A stretch of 64,000 bases of DNA from Mycobacterium colombiense (GTDB lineage Bacteria; Actinomycetota; Actinomycetes; Mycobacteriales; Mycobacteriaceae), in NCBI RefSeq assembly GCF_001953985.1, contig NZ_MBEI01000035.1:1-64000 (forward strand), given 5' to 3'. The notes beneath the pieces were generated by a model, which searched no databases, was not told where the DNA came from, and saw nothing but the letters and a program-made list of their open reading frames with translations. This document shows positions 33,004 through 42,150 of this stretch, one piece after another. Each line of letters starts with the position of its first letter. Within the stretch, counting starts at the first letter, position 1. Both the position numbers and the translations under genes were made by a program.

Positions 33004-34452
33004 TTACGGGCCGGGCGGCGGCGGCGGGTTGATCGGAATCGGCACCGTGACGAACGGGAAGTGCAGGTACATCGTCACCGGTGGCTGCCGGGGCAGCTGC
33101 GGTGCAGCCGGCGGGGGCGCAGGCGCCGGTGCGGCCGGCGGAGGCGCGGGTTCCGCGACCGGCGGGGGCGCCGCCTCTTGAACCGGTGGGGGCGCCTGCC
33201 GGACGGGCGGCGGCACGTACTGCGGCGCCTGCCGGGTCGGGGCGCGATAGACCGGGGCCGCGGGCGGCTGAGTGACCGGGGTCTGCGGAGCGGGCTGCTG
33301 CACCGGTGACGGCGCGGGGGCCGGGGCGGCCACCTCGGACGGGCTGGGCGCGGGTGCGGGCGACGGCGCGGGGCTCGGAGCAGGCAGCTGCGCCTGCGGC
33401 GGGTTGCTCGGCGGGGGCGCCTGCGGCAGGTTGCTCGGCGGCGGCGCCGGCAGCTGGACTCTCGGGGTGGCGATGCTCACGCCCGAATGGTGCCGACCGT
33501 CGGACCCTGGGCTATCCGAGGTCAACGTCACCAGCACCACCCCACCTATCGCGGCGACGATGGCGGCCAGGGCGCTACCGGCGAGCAGCATGGACCACGG
33601 CCGGCGCGGGGGCTTCTCGTCCTCGTCCGGGACGGCGCTGTACGCCCGGACGTCGGTGCCGAAGTCGACGTCGCCCCAGGCGTCCAGGTAGGTCGGGCTG
33701 ATCGCCGGCGGGCTCAGCTCTCCGGTGCCCGGGTCCAGCGCGTAGGCCAGGGCCGCCGTCGACGACGCGAACAGCGGGGCATTCGCCGACGCCAGCGCCG
33801 CCCCGCGGGCCAGAGCCATGTCCGGCTCTTCGGGCCCGGTGACCGGAAGTGAGGTCGCCGCCTCGAGCGTGGACTTCAGCGCCACGATGTCGGTTCCGCA
33901 GCCGACCAGGAACACACCGTCGGCCCGGGACCCGCGCGCATCCAGCCCGGAGACCATCGTCGCCAGTTCCTCGGCTAGGCCTCCCGCACGACCGTCACCG
34001 GTCTGGCGCCGGTGCAGGTCGACAATGGATCCGTCGGCGACGTCGACCACGGCCAGCGTCGCGTTCGCCGGCTCGACGAACAGCATCGCGAGCCGCTCGT
34101 AGCCGAGCGCGTAGCCCACAGTCTGTGCCAGCGCGGCCGCGGCGAGCAACGGCGCGACCAGCATCACGCCGCCCAGCTCGTAGGTGGCGATCGCCTCCCG
34201 TAGCGCGCCGACGCCGGCGGGGTCACTCCAGGTGACCCCCGTCGAGGTCAACTGGTGACCGCCCTCCAACACGCCTTCGCGGCTGCCGATGATCGCGTCG
34301 ATCACCTGATCGACCGCCCCAGCGGCCGAATTCCCTGCGGCCGCAACCGCGAACTCTTCTTGTTCGACGGTCACGCCGTCAGCATTTTGGCCTTCGATCG
34401 CTACCAGGCGGACTGTCCTGGGAGCCATCGACACCCCAAGCACGATGTCCAC
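33004..34452 (-). CDS. Hsp70-like/DUF7159-type membrane protein, Pro-rich tail (third paralogue)
   Basis: 482 residues from GTG 34452, with GGAGG upstream; the opening 'DIVLGVSMAPRTVRLVAIEG' matches the two genes at the left end of the window. Actin/Hsp70-like domain about 1-240 ('LFVEPANATLAVVDVADGS', 'VFLVGCGTDIVALK'), a basic cluster, one transmembrane helix (about 285-308), then a Pro/Ala tail of about 150 residues ending 'PPPPPGP'. It is adjacent to the larger Rv0312-type Hsp70-like gene, so the family has expanded in this region. Confidence 0.82.
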   Translation of the reverse strand: MDIVLGVSMAPRTVRLVAIEGQNADGVTVEQEEFAVAAAGNSAAGAVDQVIDAIIGSREGVLEGGHQLTSTGVTWSDPAGVGALREAIATYELGGVMLVAPLLAAAALAQTVGYALGYERLAMLFVEPANATLAVVDVADGSIVDLHRRQTGDGRAGGLAEELATMVSGLDARGSRADGVFLVGCGTDIVALKSTLEAATSLPVTGPEEPDMALARGAALASANAPLFASSTAALAYALDPGTGELSPPAISPTYLDAWGDVDFGTDVRAYSAVPDEDEKPPRRPWSMLLAGSALAAIVAAIGGVVLVTLTSDSPGSDGRHHSGVSIATPRVQLPAPPPSNLPQAPPPSNPPQAQLPAPSPAPSPAPAPSPSEVAAPAPAPSPVQQPAPQTPVTQPPAAPVYRAPTRQAPQYVPPPVRQAPPPVQEAAPPPVAEPAPPPAAPAPAPPPAAPQLPRQPPVTMYLHFPFVTVPIPINPPPPPGP

Positions 34453-34583
34453 GTAACGCCTCCAAGGTCTTTTTCAACGCCCTTCGCGAGGGCATGACGG
34501 GATGGACCCGTCTGAACTTGGTGACCTAAACGTTACGCGCGTGCGGCTAGGCGCGCAGGAGGTATGCGTACGCAGGAACGACG

Positions 34584-36545
34584 CTAATAACCCGGCCCGA
34601 GGAACGGATTCTGCGAGCCCGGATACTGCGGATACTGGCTCCCCGGGTACTGCGGATACTGATTGCCCGGATACGGCTGATATTGCGGGTACTGCGGGGT
34701 CGATGGGGCCTGCTGCTGCGGAACCTGCACCGGAATCGGTATCGGCAGCAGGGGGACGTGGATCCACTCCGTCGTCATCGGCACCGTCGTGCTGGTGGTG
34801 GTCGGCGGCGGTGGCGGCGGTGGCGTAGTGGTTTCCATCGGTGGCGGCGGAACCGTTGTGGTGATCGTCGGTTGCGGCGGCGCGGTCGTCGGCGGCGCCG
34901 TGTGCCTCGGGGTATAGACGGGCGCCGGCGGCGCGGTGGTCACCACCACCGGGGGTGGCGGTGGTGGGGGCGGAGGCGACGGCGGCGGAGGCGGCGGCGG
35001 CGCCGGGCTCGGGATGGGTTGCGCGCTGGGCGGCGGAGGCGGCGGCGGTACCGCGGTGGGCGGCGGAGGTGCCACCGGACGCGGCGCCACGGAGTTGGCC
35101 GGCGGCGCCGGCAGCGGCGCGACGGAGGGCGGCGGCGGGGCCGGACGGTTTTCGATCCCGGTCAGCGTGTAGGCCACCCCGCCGATCGCCGTCATGGCGA
35201 CCACGGCCGACATGCCGATGATCAACTGGGAGAACCGAAGACGCAGCCAGGGCCGGCGTTCCCGCGGCGGTTCGATCACGTTGAGCCGCATCGACCAGCC
35301 GGCCGGACCGTCCTCGTCGTAGGTTTCGCCACCGAACCGCATCCGCAGATCGCCGGGGTATTCGGTCTGCGACCAAGCCAATTCGCGATCGGTCATCGCC
35401 TCGTCGTCGATCACCAGCACATCGCCGGCGCCCAGGTCGACGACATCACCGCTCGCGTCGGCCGAAGCAAGCAGCCCTATCGACGTCCGCGTGCGCAGAT
35501 CCAGCTCGCCGCCGCGCGAGGCCAGGATCAGCGCCCCGCTGGCCGCGGCCAGTGCCGGCTGCGACGGCGTCAGGATCGGCGTGCGGCCGTGCATCGAAAG
35601 CCGTTCGGTGACAAACGGAATGCGCGCGCCGCCACCGACCGTGACCACCGCCGCAAGGTCCGACCAGCCCTTGCGGTAGCGCACCAGCATGTCGTCGAAG
35701 GCGTAGATGAAACCGGTCAACCGGTCCTGAATCAGCTGTTCGAGGTCGTCCTGCGTCAGCGTCAGGCTGCAGCTGCGCCCGCCCAGCACCGCGGTGATGT
35801 CGGTGGCCATGTCGGTCGAGAGCCGTTCCTTGGCCGCGCGGCACTGCTCCCTGAGTTCGACGAGCTGTCCGACACCTGCGGTGCTGCCCGGGTCGAGGCC
35901 GCTGCCGTGACCCAACTCGTCGAAGGCACGCAGCTGCAACTCCTGGTCGATCTCGTCGCCGGACAACGCCGCGTAACGCAATGTGGCGCTGACGAGTTCG
36001 AAATCCCCCGCGACATTGACCAAGGTGGCCGACGTGCCGCTGCCGCCGAAGTCGAGCAACCCCACCACGCCTTCGTCGGGCAGGCCGAGCTCGGACTTCA
36101 CCGCGGTCAGCGACGCGATCGCGTCCGACACCAGCCGCGGCGCCATACCGCTTCGCACGAAGCCCAGATGCGTTCGCAGGGCGTCCCGCAACGCCTGCAC
36201 CGTCGCGGGTTGCCAATGCGCCGGCACGGCAATGGAAATCTCCGAGCACGCCGCATCCGCACCGGCGGCAAGCACCATTGCGTCCAGCGCCTCCACCGTC
36301 AGCAGCTCCGGATCGTGCGCGGAACCGTCGGGTGACACCAGCGCGACGGAATCACCGATGCGCTCGATAAAGCCCTTCATCGGTACGCCAGGCTCGGTTA
36401 GGGACGGGTTCTCTTCGGGTGCACCGATTTTCGGTGCACAGTGCGGATAAAGGGTAAGCACGGACCGGCGGCTAACCGGTGGGCTTCCGTTACGCGCAGC
36501 GACCAGGTTCGTGGTCCCGATCGACAACCCGAGTGGGTCGTACAT
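34584..36545 (-). CDS. Hsp70-like protein with Pro/Thr-rich tail (Rv0312-like)
   Basis: 653 residues from ATG 36545 ('MYDPLGLSIGTTNLVAA'), where the phosphate-1 loop of the actin/Hsp70 fold begins. Further fold markers are 'VVGLLDFGGSGTSATLVN' (phosphate-2) and 'AAVVTVGGGARIPFV' (adenosine site), so ATP binding is likely. No Hsp70 substrate-binding domain follows; instead there is one transmembrane helix ('LIIGMSAVVAMTAIGG') and a Pro/Thr tail with 'PQYPG' repeats. It corresponds to Rv0312. Function unknown; a membrane-anchored ATPase-like signalling protein is inference. Confidence 0.85.
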   Translation of the reverse strand: MYDPLGLSIGTTNLVAARNGSPPVSRRSVLTLYPHCAPKIGAPEENPSLTEPGVPMKGFIERIGDSVALVSPDGSAHDPELLTVEALDAMVLAAGADAACSEISIAVPAHWQPATVQALRDALRTHLGFVRSGMAPRLVSDAIASLTAVKSELGLPDEGVVGLLDFGGSGTSATLVNVAGDFELVSATLRYAALSGDEIDQELQLRAFDELGHGSGLDPGSTAGVGQLVELREQCRAAKERLSTDMATDITAVLGGRSCSLTLTQDDLEQLIQDRLTGFIYAFDDMLVRYRKGWSDLAAVVTVGGGARIPFVTERLSMHGRTPILTPSQPALAAASGALILASRGGELDLRTRTSIGLLASADASGDVVDLGAGDVLVIDDEAMTDRELAWSQTEYPGDLRMRFGGETYDEDGPAGWSMRLNVIEPPRERRPWLRLRFSQLIIGMSAVVAMTAIGGVAYTLTGIENRPAPPPPSVAPLPAPPANSVAPRPVAPPPPTAVPPPPPPPSAQPIPSPAPPPPPPPSPPPPPPPPPVVVTTAPPAPVYTPRHTAPPTTAPPQPTITTTVPPPPMETTTPPPPPPPTTTSTTVPMTTEWIHVPLLPIPIPVQVPQQQAPSTPQYPQYQPYPGNQYPQYPGSQYPQYPGSQNPFLGPGY

Positions 36546-36698
36546 AGAGCGAAAACCTCGTCTATAGGGGTCGGTGGCCAGCGTTAACGATAGCCGCGGA
36601 CACGCGGAAAGCCGATGCTTCGCAATGTCATTGGTATCCGCTCGATGCGCTTGCGTCACCGAAGCGGTACCGAATACCCCTTGACAAAAAGCTTTGTG

Positions 36699-37928
36699 TT
36701 ACAACACCGTCAGCGGCAGCGAACGCCTGGGCTCGAACTGAAATGTCGCTCCCCCACTGACTCTGACCACCGAAACCTCTGGCAGTTCCTCGGTCGGAGT
36801 GTCGGTTTCGACCAGCTCGGCCGTCCAGTCGGCGGCCGTACCGCTAACTCGAACCTCGATGCGCGGTTCCACCGCGGTGGCGATCGCCTGGAGCGGCTGC
36901 ACGGATTCCGGTGAGCACAGCGAGATCCAGGATTCATCGTCATGGGCCGGCGACGGGTGCACGTGCAGCCGGTTCGATTCCGTCTCGGCCGCAACGTAGC
37001 CCGCGGGGTTGAGCAGCGGGTGCAGCTCCAGGACGCGCAGCACGCCTTCGGTGCCGCCCGGAAGTTTCAGTGCGCGGTGAATGCGCTCGGCGGCCACGCC
37101 CGCGATGCCGATCAGGCCGCGGGTGCACACGCCCACCGCCTCGTCGTCGTTGGCGGCCCGCGCGGCCACCGCGATCGCGAACGACAGGTACAGCAGGTGC
37201 ATCTGCAGGCACACCTCGTCGGCCATCCGGACCAGCGCCGAATGCGAGAAGGCGGCGAAGTCGAAATCGGACAGCAACGGGCCGGAGTAGTCCGCCTGTC
37301 CCTCGTCCGAGGGGTCGATGGGGTCGAGTTCCCATGTCGCAGCCCGGGTTTGGCTCACGATGTCCAGCGCCGGGATGCTCTGCGCCTCGGGGTAGGAGTC
37401 GTCGATTATGACGGTCCACGCGCAGTGCGGATGCCGGTCCGCCGGCGTCCGCGGCGGGCGATGAATGGGACGCACCTGGGCGCGCGGGTTGGTCGCGATC
37501 GCGGTGGCGTCGAAGGTCGGGTCCTCGATGGTGTGGCACATGCCGAACACGTACTGCTCGCCCATCGGCTCGACGTCGAGCAGGGCGCCGCAGTGGTCGA
37601 GCTGGAATTCACCATGCCAGCGGTCGTGCACGGTGTAGCGGAAATCCATGAATTGCGGCGGGGCACCGATGTCGAGCTGCAGGCCCTTGAAGATCGTCAC
37701 CACGTCGTTGCCCTCATAGTTCAGCGCTTTCTGCATGCGCCGGGTGTAGATCGGGCTGGAGCCCGCCCACTCCTCGATGGCGATCTGCACCATCTCGTCG
37801 CGGCCGAATGAGGAGATGCACCAGGCCATCCCGGATCGGTCGATCAGCTGCCCGATCAGCAGCAGTTCGGGAACCAGGACGACGAGTTCGTCACGGGACA
37901 ATTGCGCGTATCGCGAGGGGCTGCTCAC
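36699..37928 (-). CDS. conserved hypothetical protein (Rv0311-like)
   Basis: 409 residues, the same length I recall for Rv0311. Mixed alpha/beta protein with no signal peptide or membrane helix. The middle holds a Cys/His-containing segment ('LDHCGALLDVEPMGEQYVFGMCH', split here) and 'RHPHCAW', which could bind metal or a cofactor. Start ATG 37928 lies only 38 bp from the divergent TetR start, with an operator-like palindrome between, so its expression is likely controlled by that TetR protein. Function unknown. Confidence 0.82.
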   Translation of the reverse strand: MSSPSRYAQLSRDELVVLVPELLLIGQLIDRSGMAWCISSFGRDEMVQIAIEEWAGSSPIYTRRMQKALNYEGNDVVTIFKGLQLDIGAPPQFMDFRYTVHDRWHGEFQLDHCGALLDVEPMGEQYVFGMCHTIEDPTFDATAIATNPRAQVRPIHRPPRTPADRHPHCAWTVIIDDSYPEAQSIPALDIVSQTRAATWELDPIDPSDEGQADYSGPLLSDFDFAAFSHSALVRMADEVCLQMHLLYLSFAIAVAARAANDDEAVGVCTRGLIGIAGVAAERIHRALKLPGGTEGVLRVLELHPLLNPAGYVAAETESNRLHVHPSPAHDDESWISLCSPESVQPLQAIATAVEPRIEVRVSGTAADWTAELVETDTPTEELPEVSVVRVSGGATFQFEPRRSLPLTVL

Positions 37929-37945
37929 GCCCCAAAAATAGACTC

Positions 37946-37962
37946 GACTATGTTATAAAGTC
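37946..37962. promoter_or_regulatory. operator-like palindrome between Rv0311-like and tetR genes
   Basis: GACT-N9-AGTC with an AT-rich centre, four bases before the TetR start codon and within a 38-bp divergent gap. It must overlap one or both promoters. Autoregulation by the TetR protein is inference. Confidence 0.5.
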
Positions 37963-37966
37963 AACA

Positions 37967-38587
37967 ATGTCCATCGTCGCTGGCCAGACCCCCGATCGCC
38001 CGGTTGGCCCCACCCGGCGAACCACCGCGCCACGCAAGCGCGGCAATGACACCCGCGCGAAAATCATCGATGAGACGGTCCGCTGCATCGTCGAGGAGGG
38101 ATTCTCCGCCGCCACCGCCAAGCACGTGGCCGAACGCGCCGGCGTGACGTGGGGAGTCATCCAGTACCACTTCGGGGATCGCAACGGGCTGCTGATGGCG
38201 GTGGTGGACGACGGGGTGGCCCGGCTGGTGGACAGCCTGTCGTCGGCCGACGTCAGCGAGCTGCCGCTGCGCGAGCGCATCGAGGTCGTCGTCGACACCG
38301 CCTGGAACTGCTACAGCAGCCCGACGTCAATGGCCGCCTTCGAGATCCTGCGCGAGACCCGCGGCGGTCCGGACCCGTCCTCGCGGCGCCACCTGCTCGA
38401 CATGAACTCCGCGGTCGGCCAGCTGGGGCGACTGATCACCACCGATCCCGCGCATGCCGGTGTGGCCGAGGTCATTTGGGCCACGTTGCGCGGTGCGGTG
38501 CTGGCGCAGATGGTCACCGGCGCCGCCATCGATTGGAGCCTGGAACGACGTGCCCTCGTCGACATGGTCACCCGTGTGCTGCAATGA
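37967..38587 (+). CDS. TetR family transcriptional regulator
   Basis: 206 residues from ATG 37967; the frame extends upstream to 37808, but that part is a shadow of the divergent gene. The TetR DNA-binding domain occupies about 25-72: 'ARAKIIDETVRCI'-type first helix and the HTH 'TAKHVAERAGVTWGVIQYHF'. The C-terminal ligand domain is not assignable. It is followed after four bases by the NTF2-like gene, so the two form an operon, and is divergent from the Rv0311-like gene across a short palindrome. Confidence 0.9.
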   Translation: MSIVAGQTPDRPVGPTRRTTAPRKRGNDTRAKIIDETVRCIVEEGFSAATAKHVAERAGVTWGVIQYHFGDRNGLLMAVVDDGVARLVDSLSSADVSELPLRERIEVVVDTAWNCYSSPTSMAAFEILRETRGGPDPSSRRHLLDMNSAVGQLGRLITTDPAHAGVAEVIWATLRGAVLAQMVTGAAIDWSLERRALVDMVTRVLQ

Positions 38588-38591
38588 CCTG

Positions 38592-39068
38592 ATGACCCTC
38601 GACGATCTCGCCGATATCGAAGCGATCAAGCAAGTCAAATACCGGTATCTGCGCGCGCTGGACACCAAGCATTGGGACGACTTCACCGACACCCTGGCCG
38701 AGGACATCAAGGCCGACTACGGGCCGTCGATCGGCAACGAGCTGCACTTCACGAACCGGGCCGACCTGGTGGAGTACATGCGGACGTCGCTGCCCGCGAA
38801 CGTCATCACCGAACACCGGGTGACGCATCCGGACATCACCGTCGACGGCGACACCGCAACGGGCAGTTGGTATCTGCAGGACCGGGTCATGGTCGCCGAC
38901 TTCAACTTCATGTTGATCGGCGCGGCCTTCTACCGCGACACCTACCGTCGCACCGATGCCGGTTGGAAGATCAGCGGCACCGGCTACGACCGAACTTACG
39001 ACGCCACAATGTCTTTGGAGGGACTGAATTTCACCCTCAAACCCGGCCGCGCCATCGCCGCCGACTGA
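38592..39068 (+). CDS. SnoaL/NTF2-like protein
   Basis: 158 residues from ATG 38592. NTF2-fold pattern: 'LADIEAIKQVKYRYLRALD' first helix, 'WDDFTDTLAEDIKADYG', and curved-sheet strands 'ATGSWYLQDRVM' and 'YRRTDAGWKISGTGYDRTY'. These proteins are often small polyketide/steroid isomerases or hydratases; a single His/Asp-lined cavity is likely but the substrate cannot be named. Co-transcribed with the TetR gene. Confidence 0.87.
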   Translation: MTLDDLADIEAIKQVKYRYLRALDTKHWDDFTDTLAEDIKADYGPSIGNELHFTNRADLVEYMRTSLPANVITEHRVTHPDITVDGDTATGSWYLQDRVMVADFNFMLIGAAFYRDTYRRTDAGWKISGTGYDRTYDATMSLEGLNFTLKPGRAIAAD

Positions 39069-39072
39069 GAAG

Positions 39073-39732
39073 CTACTTGGTGATGGCGATGACCGCGCCG
39101 GGCCGCAGCCATTTCATGATCGACACCAGCTGAGCGTCGTCGACCGCCACGCAGCCCTCGGTGGGTTTCCCGTCGGTGGTGTGGAAGAAGAACGCGGCTC
39201 CCCCACCAGGGGTCTTGTTCTTGTTGACGCCCATCACGACGGCGTGCTTGTACTGCGGGATCTGCAGGTTCTCGCTGTCGCCGGTGTTGAACGGGCACTG
39301 CGCCTTCTGGCACACCTGCATGGAGTTGAACGTGGGACTGTGGTCGTCGCCGCTCCACCAGTAGTTGGCACCGGAAACCTGGGTGTAGGGCAGCCCGGTG
39401 CCGGGGTTCGGCGCCGTGCCGAACGCGGAGTCCAGGCTGTATACGCCCATGGGGGTGGCCGGAACGCCGCTCTTGGCCTGCGGCGCCATGCCCGCCGAAC
39501 CGACGTGGGTGGGAATGTTGGACCGCAGCGACTGCCAGCCGGTGCCGGTGCGCTGGAAGATCTCCATGGTCGCGTTGGAACCGCCGGTGCTCACCACCGA
39601 AACCACCTGGGTCGCATTGCCAACCGCGTTCGCGAACCAGGGAGCGCCGGCGGCGGCACTGATCGGCGCCAGCACCACTGAAGCGAAGATTACGCACGCC
39701 GCGGCGCACAGCGAAGTGAGCAGTCGGTGCAT
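39073..39732 (-). CDS. exported L,D-transpeptidase-like protein (Rv0309-like)
   Basis: 219 residues from ATG 39732 (GGAG a few bases upstream; 39747 is a longer alternative). Signal peptide about 1-28 ('LLTSLCAAACVIFASVVLAP'). The YkuD-like catalytic patch is near the C-terminus: 'FFFHTTDGKPTEGCVAVDD', with His and Cys in the usual order but G-C rather than H-G-C. It resembles Rv0309. A role in wall crosslinking or modification is inferred; the altered motif makes activity uncertain. Confidence 0.85.
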   Translation of the reverse strand: MHRLLTSLCAAACVIFASVVLAPISAAAGAPWFANAVGNATQVVSVVSTGGSNATMEIFQRTGTGWQSLRSNIPTHVGSAGMAPQAKSGVPATPMGVYSLDSAFGTAPNPGTGLPYTQVSGANYWWSGDDHSPTFNSMQVCQKAQCPFNTGDSENLQIPQYKHAVVMGVNKNKTPGGGAAFFFHTTDGKPTEGCVAVDDAQLVSIMKWLRPGAVIAITK

Positions 39733-39831
39733 GCACTCCATCGTCAAACGGGCACATCTTCAGGGTCAAGTAAAGCTTTAGCTCCAGTTAGGTCACCGCG
39801 CCGTGACCAAATGCTCACCGGGACAGCGCTG

Positions 39832-40509
39832 TTAGGGCACGGTGGCGGTTTCGGACGTGCGAAGCGGCCCGGCGGAGGGCCTGACCGGAGGACGAAAAAT
39901 GTAGAGACACAACAGGAAATACAGGTATCCCAGCGACCAGCCGGCCAGCACGTCGGACGGGTAGTGCACGTTCAGCGCCACCCGGGAGACGCCGACCGTC
40001 ACCAGCGCCACCGCCACCACCGCGGCCGCGATGCGGCGGAGCAAGCGGCTCATCATCGGAAAGAAAAAGCACAACACGGCGAGCAGGGCCGCCATCGCCT
40101 CCAGCGCATGCCCGGACGGGAACGAGGTGGACGGCGCGGCGACCAGCATGGTCGCCGGGCGCGGCCGGTTGACCAGGGCCTTGGCTGCGGCGGTCGCGAA
40201 TTCGTTGAGCGGCCCGCACGCCAGCACCAGCACCAGCGCGGCCCGCAGATTGCGCATCACCAGGGCCAACACCGTCATCGCAATGCCCAGCGCGGACATC
40301 GGGACAGGACCCAGCGCATACGACACCCCTTCCCAAAAGCGCAGCCACAGCGGGTGTTTGAGCGCGACGTCGCGGGCCGCGTTCAGCACCGACCAATCCA
40401 TCCGGTACAGCCACGTCCAGTGCCGGCAGTAGCCCGCCCACATCACCGCGTACACGGTGGCCCCCAACACCGCGACCCACACGGCCACCGGCGTCCTGGG
40501 GCGAGTCAT
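39832..40509 (-). CDS. PAP2-family membrane phosphatase (Rv0308-like)
   Basis: 225 residues from ATG 40509. Six membrane helices and the three PAP2 motifs: 'KALVNRPRP', 'PSGH' and 'SRVALNVHYPSD'. It should dephosphorylate a lipid phosphate such as phosphatidate or a polyprenyl pyrophosphate on the outer face. It lies downstream of no obvious partner; the divergent gene at 40590 is the Rv0307c-like protein, as in M. tuberculosis. Confidence 0.9.
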   Translation of the reverse strand: MTRPRTPVAVWVAVLGATVYAVMWAGYCRHWTWLYRMDWSVLNAARDVALKHPLWLRFWEGVSYALGPVPMSALGIAMTVLALVMRNLRAALVLVLACGPLNEFATAAAKALVNRPRPATMLVAAPSTSFPSGHALEAMAALLAVLCFFFPMMSRLLRRIAAAVVAVALVTVGVSRVALNVHYPSDVLAGWSLGYLYFLLCLYIFRPPVRPSAGPLRTSETATVP

Positions 40510-40589
40510 AACCAACCGATACCAGCAGCGTCGCCGGTGTCACCGTGCGACCCGCTGCACGGCATACCTCGCGCGGTCATACTGTCGAT

Positions 40590-41072
40590 ATGGCCGTCTT
40601 CGTCCGTAGGTTGTTCGGCATCGGCAAGCTCCCCGACGAGCTGCACGCGCAGCTCGAGTCGGAGGGCCTCACCTACCTCGCCGACTACGTCGCCGTGACC
40701 CGGCGATTCAGCGGCACCATCCCCGGCGTGCGGCTGCCGCACAGCGTCGCCAGCTACACCGGTTCGCTGGTCTTCACCTCCGAGCGGGTGCTGGCGACGC
40801 TGTCGATGCTGCCGCGGCTGGCCGGCCCGACCGTCAACGTGCGGTGGAACGCGCCGCAGACCGGCGCGGCGCAGGTGGAGATCTCGTCGACCGGACTGCA
40901 GGTCGACGTCGACGTGTCCCGGGTCGACGAGAAATTCAGCGGCGACCTGTCGCTGCACTACAAGGTCACCATTCCCGCCGATGTGCTCAGCAGCCTGCCC
41001 CGGCGGTCGCTGGCGTTCGACATGCCGCCGGACTACGTGTTCCGCGCGGTCGGAGTTACCTATAGTCCCTGA
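40590..41072 (+). CDS. conserved hypothetical protein (Rv0307c-like)
   Basis: 160 residues from ATG 40590, the length of Rv0307c. Soluble, with beta-rich middle ('SYTGSLVFTSERVLATLSML') and no recognisable active site; the pattern recalls lipid- or membrane-associating PH-like domains, but that is only an impression. Its last 17 bases overlap the convergent small membrane protein gene. Confidence 0.82.
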   Translation: MAVFVRRLFGIGKLPDELHAQLESEGLTYLADYVAVTRRFSGTIPGVRLPHSVASYTGSLVFTSERVLATLSMLPRLAGPTVNVRWNAPQTGAAQVEISSTGLQVDVDVSRVDEKFSGDLSLHYKVTIPADVLSSLPRRSLAFDMPPDYVFRAVGVTYSP

Positions 41073-41346
41073 TCGTGATGCGCGGCCACGGCGGCTGCCG
41101 CAGCACCGCCAGACTGCCGATCACCGCGGCCAGCAGGCCGGTGATCACCCCGATCAGCGCTATGCGGCCCCCGTCCACCGCCGGCGTCCATGAGGCCTGC
41201 CCGTCGCGGATGGCGAACACCCCCAGCGGTTTGGTGACCACGATGACGGTGGTGCCGTCAGGGGTCTGATAGGGCTCGCCGTAGCCGCGCCCGGCGGCAT
41301 CGACGCCCAGCTGATCGAATAGATCGGAAGGCTTCACTGAAACCAC
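41056..41346 (-). CDS. small membrane protein
   Basis: 96 residues from GTG 41346, preceded by AGGAAGGG (GTG 41337 is the alternative). A small N-terminal domain ('DGTTVIVVTKPLGVFAIRDG') is followed by one C-terminal membrane helix ('RIALIGVITGLLAAVIGSLAVL') and a short basic tail. Family not recognised. It is divergent from bluB. Confidence 0.72.
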   Translation of the reverse strand: MVSVKPSDLFDQLGVDAAGRGYGEPYQTPDGTTVIVVTKPLGVFAIRDGQASWTPAVDGGRIALIGVITGLLAAVIGSLAVLRQPPWPRITIRDYR

Positions 41347-41413
41347 TCCCTTCCTGGGGGTTCACCAGGTGCTCAGGCATCGGCAGGCTCCACGCTAACG
41401 CGGATTTCCTACG

Positions 41414-42082
41414 ATGGCTGACGTGACCGGTGAGGCATTCAGCCCGCAAGAGCGGCGGGCCGTATATCGCGTCATCTACGAGCGCCGTGACATGCGCCGG
41501 TTCGTTCCCGGCGCGGTGGTGGACGAGGCCGTGCTGGCGCGCCTGCTGCAGGCCGCGCACGCCGCGCCCAGCGTCGGGTTGATGCAACCGTGGCGCTTCA
41601 TCCGCATCACCGACGCCGCGCTGCGGCGGCGCATTCACGCCCTGGTCGACGAGGAACGCCCGCGCACCGCGGAAGCTTTGGGCGAGCGGGCCGACGAGTT
41701 CCTGGCGCTCAAGGTCGAGGGCATCCTCGAGTGCGCGGAGCTGTTCGTGGTGGCGCTGGGCGACGGCCGCGACGCGCACGTGTTCGGTCGGCGGACTCTG
41801 CCGCACATGGACCTGGCGTCGGTGTCCTGCGCGATCCAGAACCTGTGGCTGGCGGCCCGGTCCGAGGGCCTCGGCATGGGCTGGGTTTCGCTGTTCGATC
41901 CGCAACGGCTGGCGGCGCTGCTGGAGATGCCGAACGGCGCCGAGCCGGTGGCCATCCTGTGCCTGGGGCCGGTGCCCGAATTCCCCGACCGCCCGGCGCT
42001 GGAACTGGACGGGTGGGCGGTCGCGCGACCGTTGTCGGAATTCGTCTGCGAGAACCGATGGGGTCAACTGCCGACGCCCTGA
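41414..42082 (+). CDS. bluB: 5,6-dimethylbenzimidazole synthase
   Basis: 222 residues, nitroreductase fold. BluB cleaves reduced FMN with oxygen to make 5,6-dimethylbenzimidazole, the lower ligand of cobalamin. Support: 'RRDMRRFVPGAVVDEAVL' opening, 'AAHAAPSVGLMQPWRFI' (41-57), and 'GLGMGWVSLFDP' near 154, all typical of BluB rather than general nitroreductases, and length match to Rv0306. No other cobalamin genes are close. Confidence 0.92.
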   Translation: MADVTGEAFSPQERRAVYRVIYERRDMRRFVPGAVVDEAVLARLLQAAHAAPSVGLMQPWRFIRITDAALRRRIHALVDEERPRTAEALGERADEFLALKVEGILECAELFVVALGDGRDAHVFGRRTLPHMDLASVSCAIQNLWLAARSEGLGMGWVSLFDPQRLAALLEMPNGAEPVAILCLGPVPEFPDRPALELDGWAVARPLSEFVCENRWGQLPTP

Positions 42083-42150
42083 CGCGTCGGCACTCAGGAA
42101 ACACCGAGGGAAGTTGCGGTAACGTCGCCGGTCGCAAGGCAATGTGAGAG

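Noticed and set aside
34683..36335. 550-residue plus-strand frame over the Rv0312-like gene
   Set aside because: Arg-rich mirror of the Pro-rich and Hsp70-like coding sequence.
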